A stretch of 64,000 nt of DNA from Mnemiopsis leidyi (lineage: Eukaryota > Ctenophora > Tentaculata > Lobata > Bolinopsidae). The stretch spans positions 171,172 to 235,171 of the forward strand of contig JH153110.1 in NCBI GenBank assembly GCA_000226015.1, read 5' to 3'. Every line of letters begins with the position of its first letter. The stretch's first letter is position 1. Position numbers and translations under genes: made by a program. Below, in pieces: positions 47,501-59,135 of the stretch. The notes beneath the pieces were generated by a model, which searched no databases, was not told where the DNA came from, and saw only the letters and a program-made list of their open reading frames with translations.

Positions 47501-49472
47501 AAAAGACGTGGACTCGATGGACCAGTTCAAACGAGCAATCCTGTCAGCCCACGACGCGCTGGTTTGTGTCACTTTCAGCGCTAAATGGTGTGGTCCCTGG
47601 AGAATGATTAAACCTGACGTGCACAGACTGAGTCACATCCACGGGGATGTTATATTCTATGAGGTGAGAATTTGACTTTTTTAGCGTTTCGACTTCGTGC
47701 TGAACATGTCTTTATTTTTTCGATCCTATTCAAGTATATTAATATACTTCATTACATTCCATTTCTAGCTATGGAAATTTTTGGTGATTCGAATTACATC
47801 ATCTGCATGCAACCAATCCAACCTTAAAAGTTAATACCCATTGAGCCTTTGTTTTTATAAGTGTCGCATATCTATAAGTGATGTACTGTAAAAGTAACCA
47901 TATGGTGTAATAACCCAAAACCCTTCCTTTCAAAACCCACAAAACTTTACCTTTTCAAACAGTTTTTCAAACTTTTCAACACTGCAAAATTATTGAGCTA
48001 TGAATATGGGAGTTACAATATTTCCTAAAATGTCGGCATTAGATTATCTCTTGTTGTACTTGTAGCAACAGTTGTTTTCCCGACCCTTTGTCTTTCTCAT
48101 TGCATAAACATTAAACCCCATGCAGCTTCCTCACTATGGAACTTAAAAGAGGACATTTTCCAAAATTTTGTAATGAATAGTACTATAATAATCAAATCTG
48201 AAAGCATCTTCTATTCACCAAATCAGAAACTTTTCTCCCCAAACCGAGCTTCCCTGTTTCAGGTGGACGTTCTCCCCAAACCTAGCTTCCCTTTTCAGGT
48301 GGACGTTCTCCCCGAACCTAGCTTCCCTGTTTCAGGTGGACGTTCTCCCCGAACCTAGCTTCCCTTTTTCAGGTGGACGTTCTCCCCAAACCTAGCTTCC
48401 CTGTTTGAGGTGGACGTTCTCCCCGAACCTAGCTTCCCTTTTTCAGGTGGACGTTCTCCCCAAACCTAGCTTCCCNNNNNNNNNNNNNNNNNNNNNNNNN
48501 NNNNNNNNNNNNNNNNNNNNNNNNNNNNNNNNNNNNNNNNNNNNNNNNNNNNNNNNNNNNNNNNNNNNNNNNNNNNNNNNNNNNNNNNNNNNNNNNNNNN
48601 NNNNNNNNNNNNNNNNNNNNNNNNNNNNNNNNNNNNNNNNNNNNNNNNNNNNNNNNNNNNNNNNNNNNNNNNNNNNNNNNNNNNNNNNNNNNNNNNNNNN
48701 NNNNNNNNNNNNNNNNNNNNNNNNNNNNNNNNNNNNNNNNNNNNNNNNNNNNNNNNNNNNNNNNNNNNNNNNNNNNNNNNNNNNNNNNNNNNNNNNNNNN
48801 NNNNNNNNNNNNNNNNNNNNNNNNNNNNNNNNNNNNNNNNNNNNNNNNNNNNNNNNNNNNNNNNNNNNNNNNNNNNNNNNNNNNNNNNNNNNNNNNNNNN
48901 NNNNNNNNNNNNNNNNNNNNNNNNNNNNNNNNNNNNNNNNNNNNNNNNNNNNNNNNNNNNNNNNNNNNNNNNNNNNNNNNNNNNNNNNNNNNNNNNNNNN
49001 NNNNNNNNNNNNNNNNNNNNNNNNNNNNNNNNNNNNNNNNNNNNNNNNNNNNNNNNNNNNNNNNNNNNNNNNNNNNNNNNNNNNNNNNNNNNNNNNNNNN
49101 NNNNNNNNNNNNNNNNNNNNNNNNNNNNNNNNNNNNNNNNNNNNNNNNNNNNNNNNNNNNNNNNNNNNNNNNNNNNNNNNNGGTGGACGTTCTCCCCAAA
49201 CCTAGCTTCCCTGTTTCAGGTGGACGTTCTCCCCAAACCTAGCTTCCCTGTTTCAGGTGGACGTTGACGACAATGAGGAAATAGCTGCCGCACGTCGAGT
49301 GGTCTGCATGCCCACTTTCCAGTTCTTCAAATGTGGCTACATGTTGGACAAGTTCGCGGAGCCTAACCGGATTAAGCTGGACGAGACCATCCGAAAGTTG
49401 AGGCGGATGGAAGTGAAGGAGGATGAATATAGGTTCGAACAATTCCCTCCAGTTATCACCAACAGAGCGTAG
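44505..49472 (+). CDS. Thioredoxin-domain protein with long disordered N-terminus, 711 aa
   Basis: Exons 44505-46254, 47494-47663 and 49257-49472 join in phases 1 and 0 (2136 nt). Residues 1-583 are Ser/Pro/Glu-rich and disordered, with a basic patch at about 400-450. Residues 585-711 form a thioredoxin fold: the active-site region is FSAKWCGPWRMIKP (611-624), so Cys616 is kept and the second active-site Cys is Trp619. The cis-proline loop CMPTFQFF (Pro659) and the terminal helix (LDETIRKLRR) are present, followed by a short extra tail. The overall fold resembles thioredoxin and sperm-type TXNDC proteins by established family features. A single active-site Cys can still form mixed disulfides but cannot complete the normal dithiol cycle. 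The final exon has a second copy at 49722-49937; either copy gives the same protein. A 706-base gap lies in the last intron. Confidence 0.8.
46255..47493 (+). other. Intron 1 of the thioredoxin-domain gene
   Basis: Between GTAAGG and CCATTCCAG. AT-rich, nothing else supported. An extended frame runs 17 nt past the donor to a TAG, so an unspliced transcript would stop here, before the thioredoxin domain. Confidence 0.6.
48228..49256 (+). repeat. 37-bp minisatellite made of the next exon's splice acceptor
   Basis: The unit begins TGTTTCAGGTGGACGTTC and ends with CCTAGCTTCCC (37 bp). Its first 17 bases equal the acceptor and first nine coding bases of the following thioredoxin exon. Units differ in CCCCAAACC/CCCCGAACC and in TGTTTCAG/TTTTCAG. 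The gap at 48476-49181 hides about 19 unit lengths, so true copy number is unknown. Confidence 0.92.
48476..49181. other. Sequence gap (706 N)
   Basis: An assembly gap inside the minisatellite. Reading frames drawn across it have no meaning. Confidence 1.
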
Positions 49473-49534
49473 ATCACAGCTCATCCAACAGAGCAGACTG
49501 ATGTAGTGATTAAGTGCTGTATATGTACCTGTTT

Positions 49535-49721
49535 CAGGTGGACGTTCTCCCCAAACTAGATTCCCTGTTTCAGGTGGACGTTCTCCCCAAACCTAGCTTC
49601 CCTGTTTCAGGTGGACGTTCTCCCCAAACCTAGCTTCCCTGTTTCAGGTGGACGTTCTCCCAAACCCTAGCTTCCCTGTTTCAGGTGGACGTTCTCCCCA
49701 AACCTAGCTTCCCTGTTTCAG
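49535..49721 (+). repeat. Second block of the 37-bp minisatellite
   Basis: Five units between the two copies of the terminal exon, the last one running into the exon 49722-49937. It has small variants (CAAACTAGATT, CCCAAACCCT). Confidence 0.92.
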
Positions 49722-49937
49722 GTGGACGTTGACGACAATGAGGAAATAGCTGCTGCACGTCGAGTGGTCTGCATGCCCACTTTCCAGTTCTTCAAATGTG
49801 GCTACATGTTGGACAAGTTCGCGGAGCCTAACCGGATTAAGCTGGACGAGACCATCCGAAAGTTAAGACGGATGGAAGTGAAGGAGGATGAGTATAGGTT
49901 CGAACAGTTCCCTCCAGTAATCACCAACAGAGCTTAG
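49722..49937 (+). CDS. Duplicate terminal thioredoxin exon
   Basis: A full second copy of the 216-nt terminal exon with its own acceptor and stop. It differs from 49257-49472 at seven bases, all third codon positions and all silent, so the 71 encoded residues are identical. The 3' flanking sequence (TCATCCAACAGAGCAGACTG) is also duplicated. The two copies can only be used alternatively, since each ends in TAG. It may instead be the second allele wrongly placed in tandem by the assembly. Confidence 0.75.
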   Translation: MDVDDNEEIAAARRVVCMPTFQFFKCGYMLDKFAEPNRIKLDETIRKLRRMEVKEDEYRFEQFPPVITNRA

Positions 49938-51443
49938 ATCTCAGCTCATCCAACAGAGCAGACTGATGTAGTGATTAAGTGCTGTATTAGTCTGGCACCA
50001 ATTTCGTCTGAAAAAGTTTTTTATGTTTCATGAGATTATGGCTTTTTTCCGTTTAGAGAACGCACTACAGTTATCACTATTGTTATGGCACCAGGTTTTT
50101 ATGTGTTTTTCAAACCTCTAGTGAAGACTAAAGAATCTAGTTTGTTGCGCGATTTTATTCGACAGTGTCTATTTGTTTCAAATTTAATCAGATAGTGACT
50201 GAAAGTCATTTTCCAAAACAAAAAGAATTCGAAAAATTAAAGCATACGCTCGATCTTTAAGTTTATCAATAGCTCTTAAATTTCATGGACGGTAGTATAG
50301 GTGCACTTAGTATAGATGCACTAGTAAAGATGCACTTATGACAAAAATGTAACACATTTAAATTGTATTTTGTGATTTTTATGTTTACCATTTAATATAA
50401 ATCGAATTGTATTTATGTTAAAAAACAGATTTCATTCGGTCAAAACAGAAGAAGAAACTGGAAATATATAATGAAAAGAGGAAGGATGATTGTAGAAGGA
50501 AGAAGAAACTAAAAGAGGTGGAGTAAGAAAATAATTGAAGAGAAGATGATGAAATATTGAGAAATCAAAGAAGATAGAATACTACATAGTTTTCAGGTAA
50601 ATAGACAATCGAAGCCTGGAATTTATTTATTTAAGTATTTAAGCGAGTTAAATTTATTTATTCAAGCGATCAGAGCATTAATTTCATGACTTATTATATG
50701 TGCGATGAATTCAATTTTTTGAATGAAACAGAGCTTTGTTTTCAGTTCAGAAAATCTGAAAGCAACATTTCATATTAATTATATTTTACACGGCAAAATA
50801 AAAGGTCGCTCTCTCAAATTTAAACACTCAGCAAATACTGGACATATATAACTAACTATTACTAAAAACTAGAATATCTTTGATAATGACACTAATTTGA
50901 TCATGATTAAGGTCGTTTTCAGGATTGAGATTCTTCTTAATCGCTCATAATTAAAAATGACAATTATGTCAAATTAAAGTCTGGTTACCGCGATTGTTTA
51001 CTCAACGATCGTTACCAAATGATCGACTGCATATAACTTATCATACCATAATCGCATGATAATTACAATTTTAGAACGTATTGGTTTCAATTTGCATACA
51101 TCGCTCAGCAGATGCTAATCATACAACTATATAAGCCAATACAGTTAGTACTAGTACAAATTGTGTGAGGTAAACTACTACTGGAGTTATATGAATACAA
51201 TCGAGTACCATTATGCTACTGTCATCGCAATTTGTACCTGCTGTTTGACACTGATCTCAGTTATACAATTATAAGATTAGACACCATGACATACCAGTAC
51301 TCATTATTATAATCACCAAATATTATACTGTCATTAACCACCCTACTACAAGGTTTAGTGTATAAACATATACATATCAGTGTCATCATGGTCTACAATA
51401 GTATTTTTCTAATAATCAGAGTCATTATAATGTTCCTTGCTGC
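49938..51443. other. Intergenic stretch
   Basis: After the duplicated 3' flank there is AT-rich DNA with a short GATGCACTTA-type repeat at about 50300-50340. No gene seen. Confidence 0.45.
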
Positions 51444-52006
51444 CTATTTTTCAGCAGGCTTTTCTTCTGAGTTAGCTTTGGCTTTCATCTTCCTCCTCAG
51501 AAAATTTCCTTGTATTTTTGCTGCAGCTGCTTTAACTTCAGGGTCCTCAAGATCTATGTCTGAAATTGTTAAAAAATTGATTTCTAGAAAGTTATTACTG
51601 TAGTATTCAACAACTGCACCGCAGCCATTAAAAAAATTGAATAAGGTGCACAAGAAATGTGACGGGAATCAGGACCTATTCTTATGACCTTACCATGTAT
51701 GCCCCTCAGTCGTTAACCCTGTAACCCAGTAAATTTGTAGCACTTTAATTGTAGCATCAAAAAAGTTGAAAATGATGTTTAGCAAGTGGAAGTACACCAG
51801 TTATTAAATTATTTAGCCTATTTCTAATTCTATGCAGTTTGCTATATCAAGCCACTCTCTATGTAGTCTGCTTTATCAAGGCATTGTCTATGTAGTTTAA
51901 AAAGCCGCTGTATCATACTCCCACTGAACTTACCGACTACTTCTTCTTCTGCAGGAGGGCTGGAAGGGGCTGGAGCTGCAGGAGGAGTCTCTGTTGAGTC
52001 AGACAT
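51444..52006 (-). CDS. IQ-motif calmodulin-binding peptide, PEP-19/neurogranin type, 62 aa
   Basis: Two exons, 52006-51934 and 51559-51444, join in phase 1 across GTAAGT and AATTTCAG (189 nt). The protein starts MSDSTETPPAAPAPSSPP, then an acidic run and DIDLEDPEVKAAAAKIQ, the combination of acidic segment and IQ motif typical of PEP-19 (PCP4) and neurogranin, followed by a basic tail. Known members bind calmodulin through the IQ motif and change its calcium kinetics; they are small, disordered and cytosolic. Length matches PEP-19 (about 62 aa). The Ser that protein kinase C modifies in neurogranin is absent; the residue region reads GNFLRRK. Assignment to the family is good; orthology to one member is not claimed. 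Confidence 0.85.
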
Positions 52007-53176
52007 GATGTCGTCAGTGAAGTCTTTCGGGGAAAGAAATTATCAAATTAAGGGAGTAATTGTGACTTAGGTATGAAAATTGAAAGAATTATTTGCATTT
52101 TTGTCTTGTTGAACTTAGGTAACCAAAATCATTAAGGCTAAAAATAATATTAGGATAACCACTTCGGCACTACAAGTTCGAATGACTAATTAACTTTCAG
52201 TGTCTTACTATAAACTAATAAACTTACTGTTCCGCTATCCGACAACTATCAAAAAAAACAAATTGACAATAAAAACTAAAGCCAAAGGAGATGTCTGTAT
52301 ACAAGATGTTTCTGAAGATGATATGAAAAAATTGAACACCTCAACTTCGTGTTTCTCTTTTCCTTGGCTGAACCTGCTCAGTCTTCCAATTTAAGGAAAT
52401 TTACATGCAAGGAGATATGATATATCCGACTAAACTGACTAAGACGAGTAAGCAAACTGACTAAGACCAAGAATACCGCATATTAAAGCGCATAACAACA
52501 TGAGAACACTCTCTTCTCAGACGTAATGTCTAGACTCTCGACAATTAGTAGGCTAGGTGGACACTCTAAAAGTAAATCAGCTCATGGTTAGTCAGATTAT
52601 ATCCATTAGCTTGTTGAGCTGAGCCGCAGCCGGAACAGTGTTATTGACATTGTAATACATTGGGATAGACAATTTAGATACTTCGTGGGTATTGGACCAA
52701 GATTTCGTCCCGTGTTTATTCCACCGACGGTCGGCTTCTTTGATAACATATTTAATTTTGCTTAATTGAAATCTTCATCTTTTTTTTCAATTTTCGGCCA
52801 AAGCTGTTTTTTTATTAAATTTTTGTAAAGTTTCAAAACCCAACAACAAAATATTTATCATGGGTTTTTATCCAGTTTATAAATTTTCCTGTGCTAACGA
52901 AAAAATAACATAATAACCATAATTCTAAGGATTATTATTTTGGTGTACCTCAAGGATCAAGTTTAGGCCCCTAAGCATATCATCATTTAACTGTAAACAG
53001 CTGATGCTTATTCAATGTACACCAAAATTTGCCATATGAAATTTATTTACTTCACAAGAAATGTGCCAAAGCGTTTTCCAATTTGTAACAATATTACGAT
53101 TTATGATGAAAAACAGTCGTTTCAGTTGAAGACGAACGTCTAAACTTTTTCATTCCTCAATGTAGCTTTTGCCACT
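52007..53176. other. Intergenic stretch
   Basis: Upstream of the IQ gene. A frame of 64 codons at 52200-52394 has a basic, mixed composition but no splice sites or recognised motif, so it is not called. Confidence 0.4.
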
Positions 53177-53377
53177 ATGGAGCTGAACCGATTTTTCAAT
53201 TTCGAAAAGTTTGTGAGTTGTTACTTAACAGGGATTTTATGGTTTGGCATATTGAGGTATCATTTCTCATCTGTGCACTGCAATTCAGAAATCCGGACGA
53301 ATGCGTCAGTGAAATCTATTCTCATCGCGGAAATCCGAAACACTCCAAGTAACAATTGGACCAATTTGTCGTGCTAA
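53177..53377 (+). CDS. Uncertain 66-aa ORF with type II anchor and sequons
   Basis: MELNRFFNFEKFVSCYLTGI begins it, with a hydrophobic core to about residue 27, then a tail with the sequons NAS, NWT and NLS ending NLSC. A consensus donor (GTGAGT) follows codon 12, so an alternative reading is a 12-codon first exon. Either way unproven. Confidence 0.25.
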   Translation: MELNRFFNFEKFVSCYLTGILWFGILRYHFSSVHCNSEIRTNASVKSILIAEIRNTPSNNWTNLSC

Positions 53378-55920
53378 ATAAACTCTATAAACGCATGTAA
53401 AGATATCGACGAAATACACATATATATAACGTCACGTCGTCACCGAAGAGCCATCAAAATTTCGAAACGAAACTGAGACACAAAGTCAAAGTAATACAAT
53501 CCAGTACATTGAAAGAGGACCTCATCACATAAAGTGACATGTAATAACTTTTTAATCACATTTTTAGTCGGTAGTATGTATTCATTTTAGTGCTGATAAT
53601 GAGGCAACTTTTAATTAGAGCTATGAAATGGTGCACTCGCCTTAATTCTTTAATTATTGAAATCAAACAACAAACAACTGTCTGCTGAGTTTGAAATGTG
53701 GTATGGCTTTGAGAGTGTGAGCTCACAAGTTGGTAAGCTGGATTAGTGGCATCATGGAAGTTTACGCTCATTTCCTAAGGATTGATGAATGCGAGAAAGA
53801 CGACAGCAAAACTAAAACTTGCAGCTAAAGCCTGAATTCTAGAAAGGTGAATGAAGGAACAGAAGAAAGCCGGTGGTTTTATCATATATAAATCCTTCAA
53901 ACTCCAAGCGGATTACTAACTATATATATGAACTCCAAGTAATACTATGCGCTATCACACTGACGCCGTAACACAAAAGAAGATTGGATGAAATCCAATA
54001 CTACTTCTATCTTTTCATATCAGAATGGTAGTAAGCAATAAGCAAATTTTGAATTACAGGCAACTCTAAGGCAATCATGAACGTCTGAACGTCGTATTGA
54101 AATCCTAACGTCTAAACGTCGATTAAAAAGTTATAAATACTCAACTTTAACTGTGACCTCCAAACCGTCGAATACCGACTAGTTCAGATTTAGGAAAGGT
54201 TTATTCCCAAGCAATATAACTTTTACACTAAAACGTGTGCATTTTGTTTGCTCAAACAAACCACCGAAATCGAATACCGAATATAGTTCAGGTTAAGGAA
54301 AGGTGTATATTCCAAACCTATATAAACTATAGACTAAGCTGGACTGATGACGCATCACCAAATCAGCTAATCGTATACATTGACAGTGTTACAGGGAACA
54401 ATACTGTGGCGGACGAATGATAGAGCTCTAACGGTTTCCAACGTAGCTCTTTAGACGCGTAACCCGAGATGTGTGCGAGGGCTGCCCTCTGAGAAATCAG
54501 CCCAGCATACATACCAAAATTTGTGCCCTGTTATAGTTGACACCTGGCTATTAAGTTGGTAAATGTTAGCATCTGTTTCTGTGTTGGGGTGGTTGAATGT
54601 AACCACTTTGTGCTTACAAGTACGGTCACTGACAATCGAAATGAAGGCAGCCATGCGAACAAAATCATTACATAATAACTATAAACCGCGGGACGATTTG
54701 TAAAATTACTTCTTGTTGTGTAAATGCCCATGCGAGTTGAGGATTATACATACCCGATAGTCCAATACAGTTACAGTGGACAATGCAGCAAACTTAGCGT
54801 GTCATTGAAACGTAGCGCTGTTATACATGCCAAGAAGCATGAAAGATTAAGAAGCCTTTCCATCTGACCACAGATCAATTGTCACTTACGAAATCGTTGA
54901 TTCTACTTATTTTGGGTTAAGATAAAGCGATTTATAAAGAATGGCGTTTTTGACGGTTTCCCTGAAATACCTGTTCTTTTTTACAATCCAGGAGAGACAA
55001 CGCCGTGGCCCGTGCAGATGAAAATAACTTAATGTTTCCTTTTGATGATATATCATATAATGGCAGCATTTGGACTACTTCTAAACTTATATGGTATAAC
55101 TGTTAATTGATTGACAATTGAAATCATCATTATTGCGTTAAATTGGCAGACAATTGTGTTTATCACCGCTGTGTTGGATGATCGTGAGATGCGTTATCTG
55201 AACGATCGGACATTAAAGAAATGTATAATTGTTGGGAAGGGTACACATATTTTAAACCATGATCAGAAGCTAAAAATCACCATGTTTTCTAGCTCCTGAT
55301 CATTGGTCAAAATTGCAGTGAATACGAAAATCAAAGAACATTATAAAAAAGCCATATCGTTAACTCTAATATATAACTAATGCATATTATAATTGTAAGA
55401 TGATAAGCAGAAGCCAGTTATAACTGTAAAGTCTTAACACATCCTTCTCCCTACAAAAGCATATTAAAAGCATAAAGCAAATCAACTTCGCGGTACTCAA
55501 ATTTATTAAGCTATAGCAAGTATACCTCGACATTTGTCTCTCTCAGTCGCCACTCACTTATATACTTTGATTAAATGCACACCAAGTATACTAGGACCTC
55601 ATGGTGGTCACGTGATTTAGATATTCGTGTAGGTCAATCTCATACAATGGTAGGATTATTGGTATTATATGTGTCCTTATGAGAGGGGTGTGTAAGTATA
55701 TCGACTATTGGTGATATAACTCCCGATTTTATTGCTATTTCTATAATAAGTCGTATAAAAAAGTGTTAGCAATAACAGTTGGTATGAGTTGGTACTGCCT
55801 AGCTTAACTCCTTAAGTTATCATAATAGCTCACTAATTTTGAATTCCATGTAAGGTCTTATAATAGTGCTCTATATAATATACTTATATAATCAATTCTG
55901 CGCCACCAAAACCCAAACGA
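53378..55920. other. Stretch with weak ORFs only
   Basis: Minus-strand frames at 53556-53771 (71 codons) and 54451-54654 (67 codons) have protein-like patches but no splice support. A possible minus-strand terminal exon lies near 54920-54975 after an acceptor GGTATTTCAG (ETVKNAILYKSLYLNPK). None is called. Confidence 0.35.
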
Positions 55921-56064
55921 ATGCTGCGCATGACCATTTCAAAAGGCATCCGTACGCTTCTGTTACTCATTATAATAGCCACTGCATGCTTACTATACGT
56001 CACTAGGTTGCCCCTTCATAAAAACTATTCGATTTTGAGAGGGTTTCACAGTTATATTAATTAA
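55921..56064 (+). CDS. Small ORF, 47 aa, type II membrane layout
   Basis: A basic start (MLRMTISKGIR), one strong hydrophobic segment (TLLLLIIIATACLLYV) and a short basic lumenal-type tail to TAA. TATA-rich sequence (CTATATAATATAC) lies 40-50 bp upstream. It could be a short membrane peptide or a Golgi-enzyme-like anchor exon; no donor was seen. Confidence 0.3.
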   Translation: MLRMTISKGIRTLLLLIIIATACLLYVTRLPLHKNYSILRGFHSYIN

Positions 56065-56341
56065 TCAAAAAAGGCTTCGGTGTATGTAACATTTATTTGG
56101 TGAACTTCATTAAATACTTTAATACATCGTTATTATTGAACAAAAATCTCATAAATCTCGGCATATCGTTGCTTATATAAGCAGTTGAGCTGAGATCAAA
56201 AAAAACATTGGCTAGGAAAGACCGCCAGGTAGACTGGCTTATTGATCATATATGATATTGATGATTGGATTACATCGAACTGTGTCTAATTGTTGATTGG
56301 ATTACGTTTTTGGTCATCTGCAATTTAAGAAAAAGACGCAT

Positions 56342-56489
56342 CGGCCATTTTCCAAATCTGCAATTAGGCGTTTCCTACATCATTATAGTTCTGTATAATT
56401 ATCGAAATCAAACTCGCGTGGCACAAAACATATATGTGCTCCGTTGAAAATTCGGCGATTTTCCAAATCTGCAATAAGGCTTTTCCTAA
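56342..56489. repeat. Tandem duplication, period 111 bp
   Basis: CATTTTCCAAATCTGCAATT at 56342-56378 recurs at 56453-56489 with a few substitutions. Confidence 0.7.
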
Positions 56490-57179
56490 GTTAAAAAGAG
56501 TGCTTTATAGTCTCTAATGTAAATTTATCTCATCATTTTAGTTGCGATCAGAAATTCCAGTTTAAAAAGATCCTTGCCTTGCTTTTGGAGCTGCGTGGAG
56601 CCAAAGAACAATTTCGGTAATGGTAGCATCGCCACAAATTAATGATTTAAAGGAGTAGAAAATGTCAACGGCTACCAAACCTATAATGATCGAGATTAAT
56701 CGCGAACAATAAACATCTTAACATCGATTTTGTAACAGTGTATTAAAACGTAACAGTGTAACAGTGTCACAGTGTAACGTAACAGAACAAATAACTAGAA
56801 CTCGCCTTACTGGAAAATAAAGTGGCAGATGTCACAACTGATATCAAGCAATGCTCAATTAGCAAACTGTCACCAACTTCCCAAGACGGCAAGACACACG
56901 GTTAACATAGAGCCACTGCAGCCAGTTTAACGTACATGCTATGATGAGAGAAGTGCAATTCTTCGAGGGTACTCTGCATGTATCACAGTGACAACAACCA
57001 GTTATTCTGATGAAACGCAACTCTATTCGCCAGCTCTCAGCCGCATATTGTTTGTACATACTGAGATATGAGTTGTTGTAGTGCTGCGAAGAGAACAAAA
57101 AACTGCTAACGGAACAGTTGGAATATTATATCGAGCCGCAGTACTTTAATATGGCTATATTAAGGTACATCTCATTCGT

Positions 57180-57300
57180 GTCAAAGCCTGTAAGGGATGC
57201 GGTGCTATAAACTTCACTTGGTGTAAAAGCTTATGAGAGGCAGTGCTATATATTTTGTTTGGGGTATAAGACTATAAGCTTATAAGGGGCAGTACAAACG
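57180..57300. repeat. Degenerate tandem repeat, three units
   Basis: Units share AAGCTTATGAGAGGCAGTGC and a TTTGTTTGG-like end. Non-coding. Confidence 0.55.
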
Positions 57301-58703
57301 ATCACTGAAGGTATATATAGGACTATATAGACATAATTATATTGTTGTTTAAATGTAGGAAATGTATATATCATATATGGTTGTCCAAATGTCATGATAG
57401 TGATCATGTCCCATCATAAGTATGGTGCAATAATCTATTCAATGCATGTAAGCATGCTGTTTATAATTTTATATACCAATAAGAAGTGCAAAATACAGCT
57501 ACACTAGGTAGTATTTTTTATCTGCTATAGTAGTATATGTGTTATACTAACGTGTTGGTCTTGAATGTTAATTCAAGGCATAAGTTGAAGCTCCCTAGTA
57601 AAGTCCTGATATACGGTCAAAAAGAACATGTGTAAAGTTTAAACTAATGAGTCTAATGAGCTATCACATGTCGAATGTATGATGGTGAGTATATTGGAGT
57701 CATGTTGTGCGTTGGGATTTGACATGCGCGTTATAGATATATATAGTAAAGTAGACGAAGATGACTCAAAAGAAGCAGGGCTCAATATAGCACTGGTAAA
57801 TTTAAGTGCTGCAGCTATATGAGCTGTAAACAGTGTCATTATTGCTGTATTAGTATGTCGTGAGCAAACCTTTGCTTGTACATAAGCAGTCGATAATTAT
57901 GAAGACCACGTTACTTCATGACATTAACGGTCTCTTGAGGATAATTAAACTATAATTAGACATAATCGATATCATTTAAAGTCATGGAGGCGTCCGAGGA
58001 TTATCAAAATAATTCATAGTGCTCTATAACTAATAATGCAAACTTCAATCACTATACATTTTGGATCTGTGTAACAGTATTCAAAAATTATCGGAAAAGC
58101 AATACTATATAAATAAGGAGAAATAAAATTCATCAAAACGTGCAAAAATACAAACTAGAAATATATGACCTAAACTATAATACTGCGGCCGGCTCTATCC
58201 CATCATCCTACAACTATATTAGAACTATGCTGATATGCGTAATTAGGTCCTCATCCATACAAGAATTAGAATGCTTAGAACTTTAAAAGGTTTTTCCGGC
58301 AAATAAGAAACATATAAGTTTTAACATTTAATTATTGTTTTAAAATCAAATATTCTTATTTAGGCCCAAGTATTCATGTACGAGGGGATCCATACGAAAA
58401 AAAGGTCGAATATTTATGCTACTATAAAAAAAGTATATCTATTTTTATAGATCTAATTCCTCTTCAACGAGATTGCCGCACAAAAGTCAATTTACCACCA
58501 GCAGTGTCTTTTTTACTTTTGTCCCGGGTCCCTCCGGACTTTGGGTGGGGTGTAAATCAAGAGCACAATCAACCTTGTCTCTGATTTGGGGTTATATGAT
58601 CCTTTTGAGAATTTGGGCAAGTACTACTGTACAAGTAGTCCGATTCCCGGTTTCCCCCAAATTTACGATTGAGCTTCTGCACATACTCAAGCTTTTACTA
58701 AGG

Positions 58704-59135
58704 TTACTCCACTACTCCAGCATCTCTTATTACTGTATTGAGTAAGAATGTAGGGTGCACCCTTAGGGCCTTAGACCATACCCCGTTCGGGGCAAGCGCC
58801 AAGGCAATGACCAGCAAAACGTGAAATTTACCACCAGCAATAATGAGTATATATAGAAGATGCAAAGGAACCCTCACGTAATGACCAACCAATATAGCAA
58901 TATATCCCGGTAAATTTAGTGACCATATGTCCATACACTCATAAAAGCATATAGAAACTCCATCAGAATAGTTGATTGAAGTAGTCCTAAAGTACTCCTG
59001 AAGTAGTACGGCTAATGCTATTTTTGACAGTTCTAGTTCTTTCTCGCGGCGACTGTCTATGATGATTTTAATGCAATAAACAGCGCCACATATTATGATA
59101 ATGATGACATATAAAGCTATTATAGATTTCATCAA
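58704..59135 (-). CDS. Uncertain 143-aa ORF with membrane segments
   Basis: ATG to TAA. A hydrophobic N-terminus (IIALYVIIIIICGAVYCIK) is followed by a Ser/Arg/Glu patch and a mixed region (LLQEYFRTTSINYSDGVSIC), then two more hydrophobic stretches. 143 codons is long for chance in AT-rich DNA. A TATATATAAG motif about 130 bp upstream could be a TATA box. If the frame is spliced at GTGGTA near the end of the second hydrophobic stretch, only the first 100 residues are real. Family unknown. Confidence 0.35.
   Translation of the reverse strand: MMKSIIALYVIIIIICGAVYCIKIIIDSRREKELELSKIALAVLLQEYFRTTSINYSDGVSICFYECMDIWSLNLPGYIAILVGHYVRVPLHLLYILIIAGGKFHVLLVIALALAPNGVWSKALRVHPTFLLNTVIRDAGVVE

Noticed and set aside
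48405-49205. Long frames on both strands across the gap
   Set aside because: They consist mostly of N; no information.
54451-54731. Minus-strand frames with WYVCWADF and TNRPAVYSYY patches
   Set aside because: Protein-like in places but two overlapping frames compete and neither has splice sites or a recognised family.
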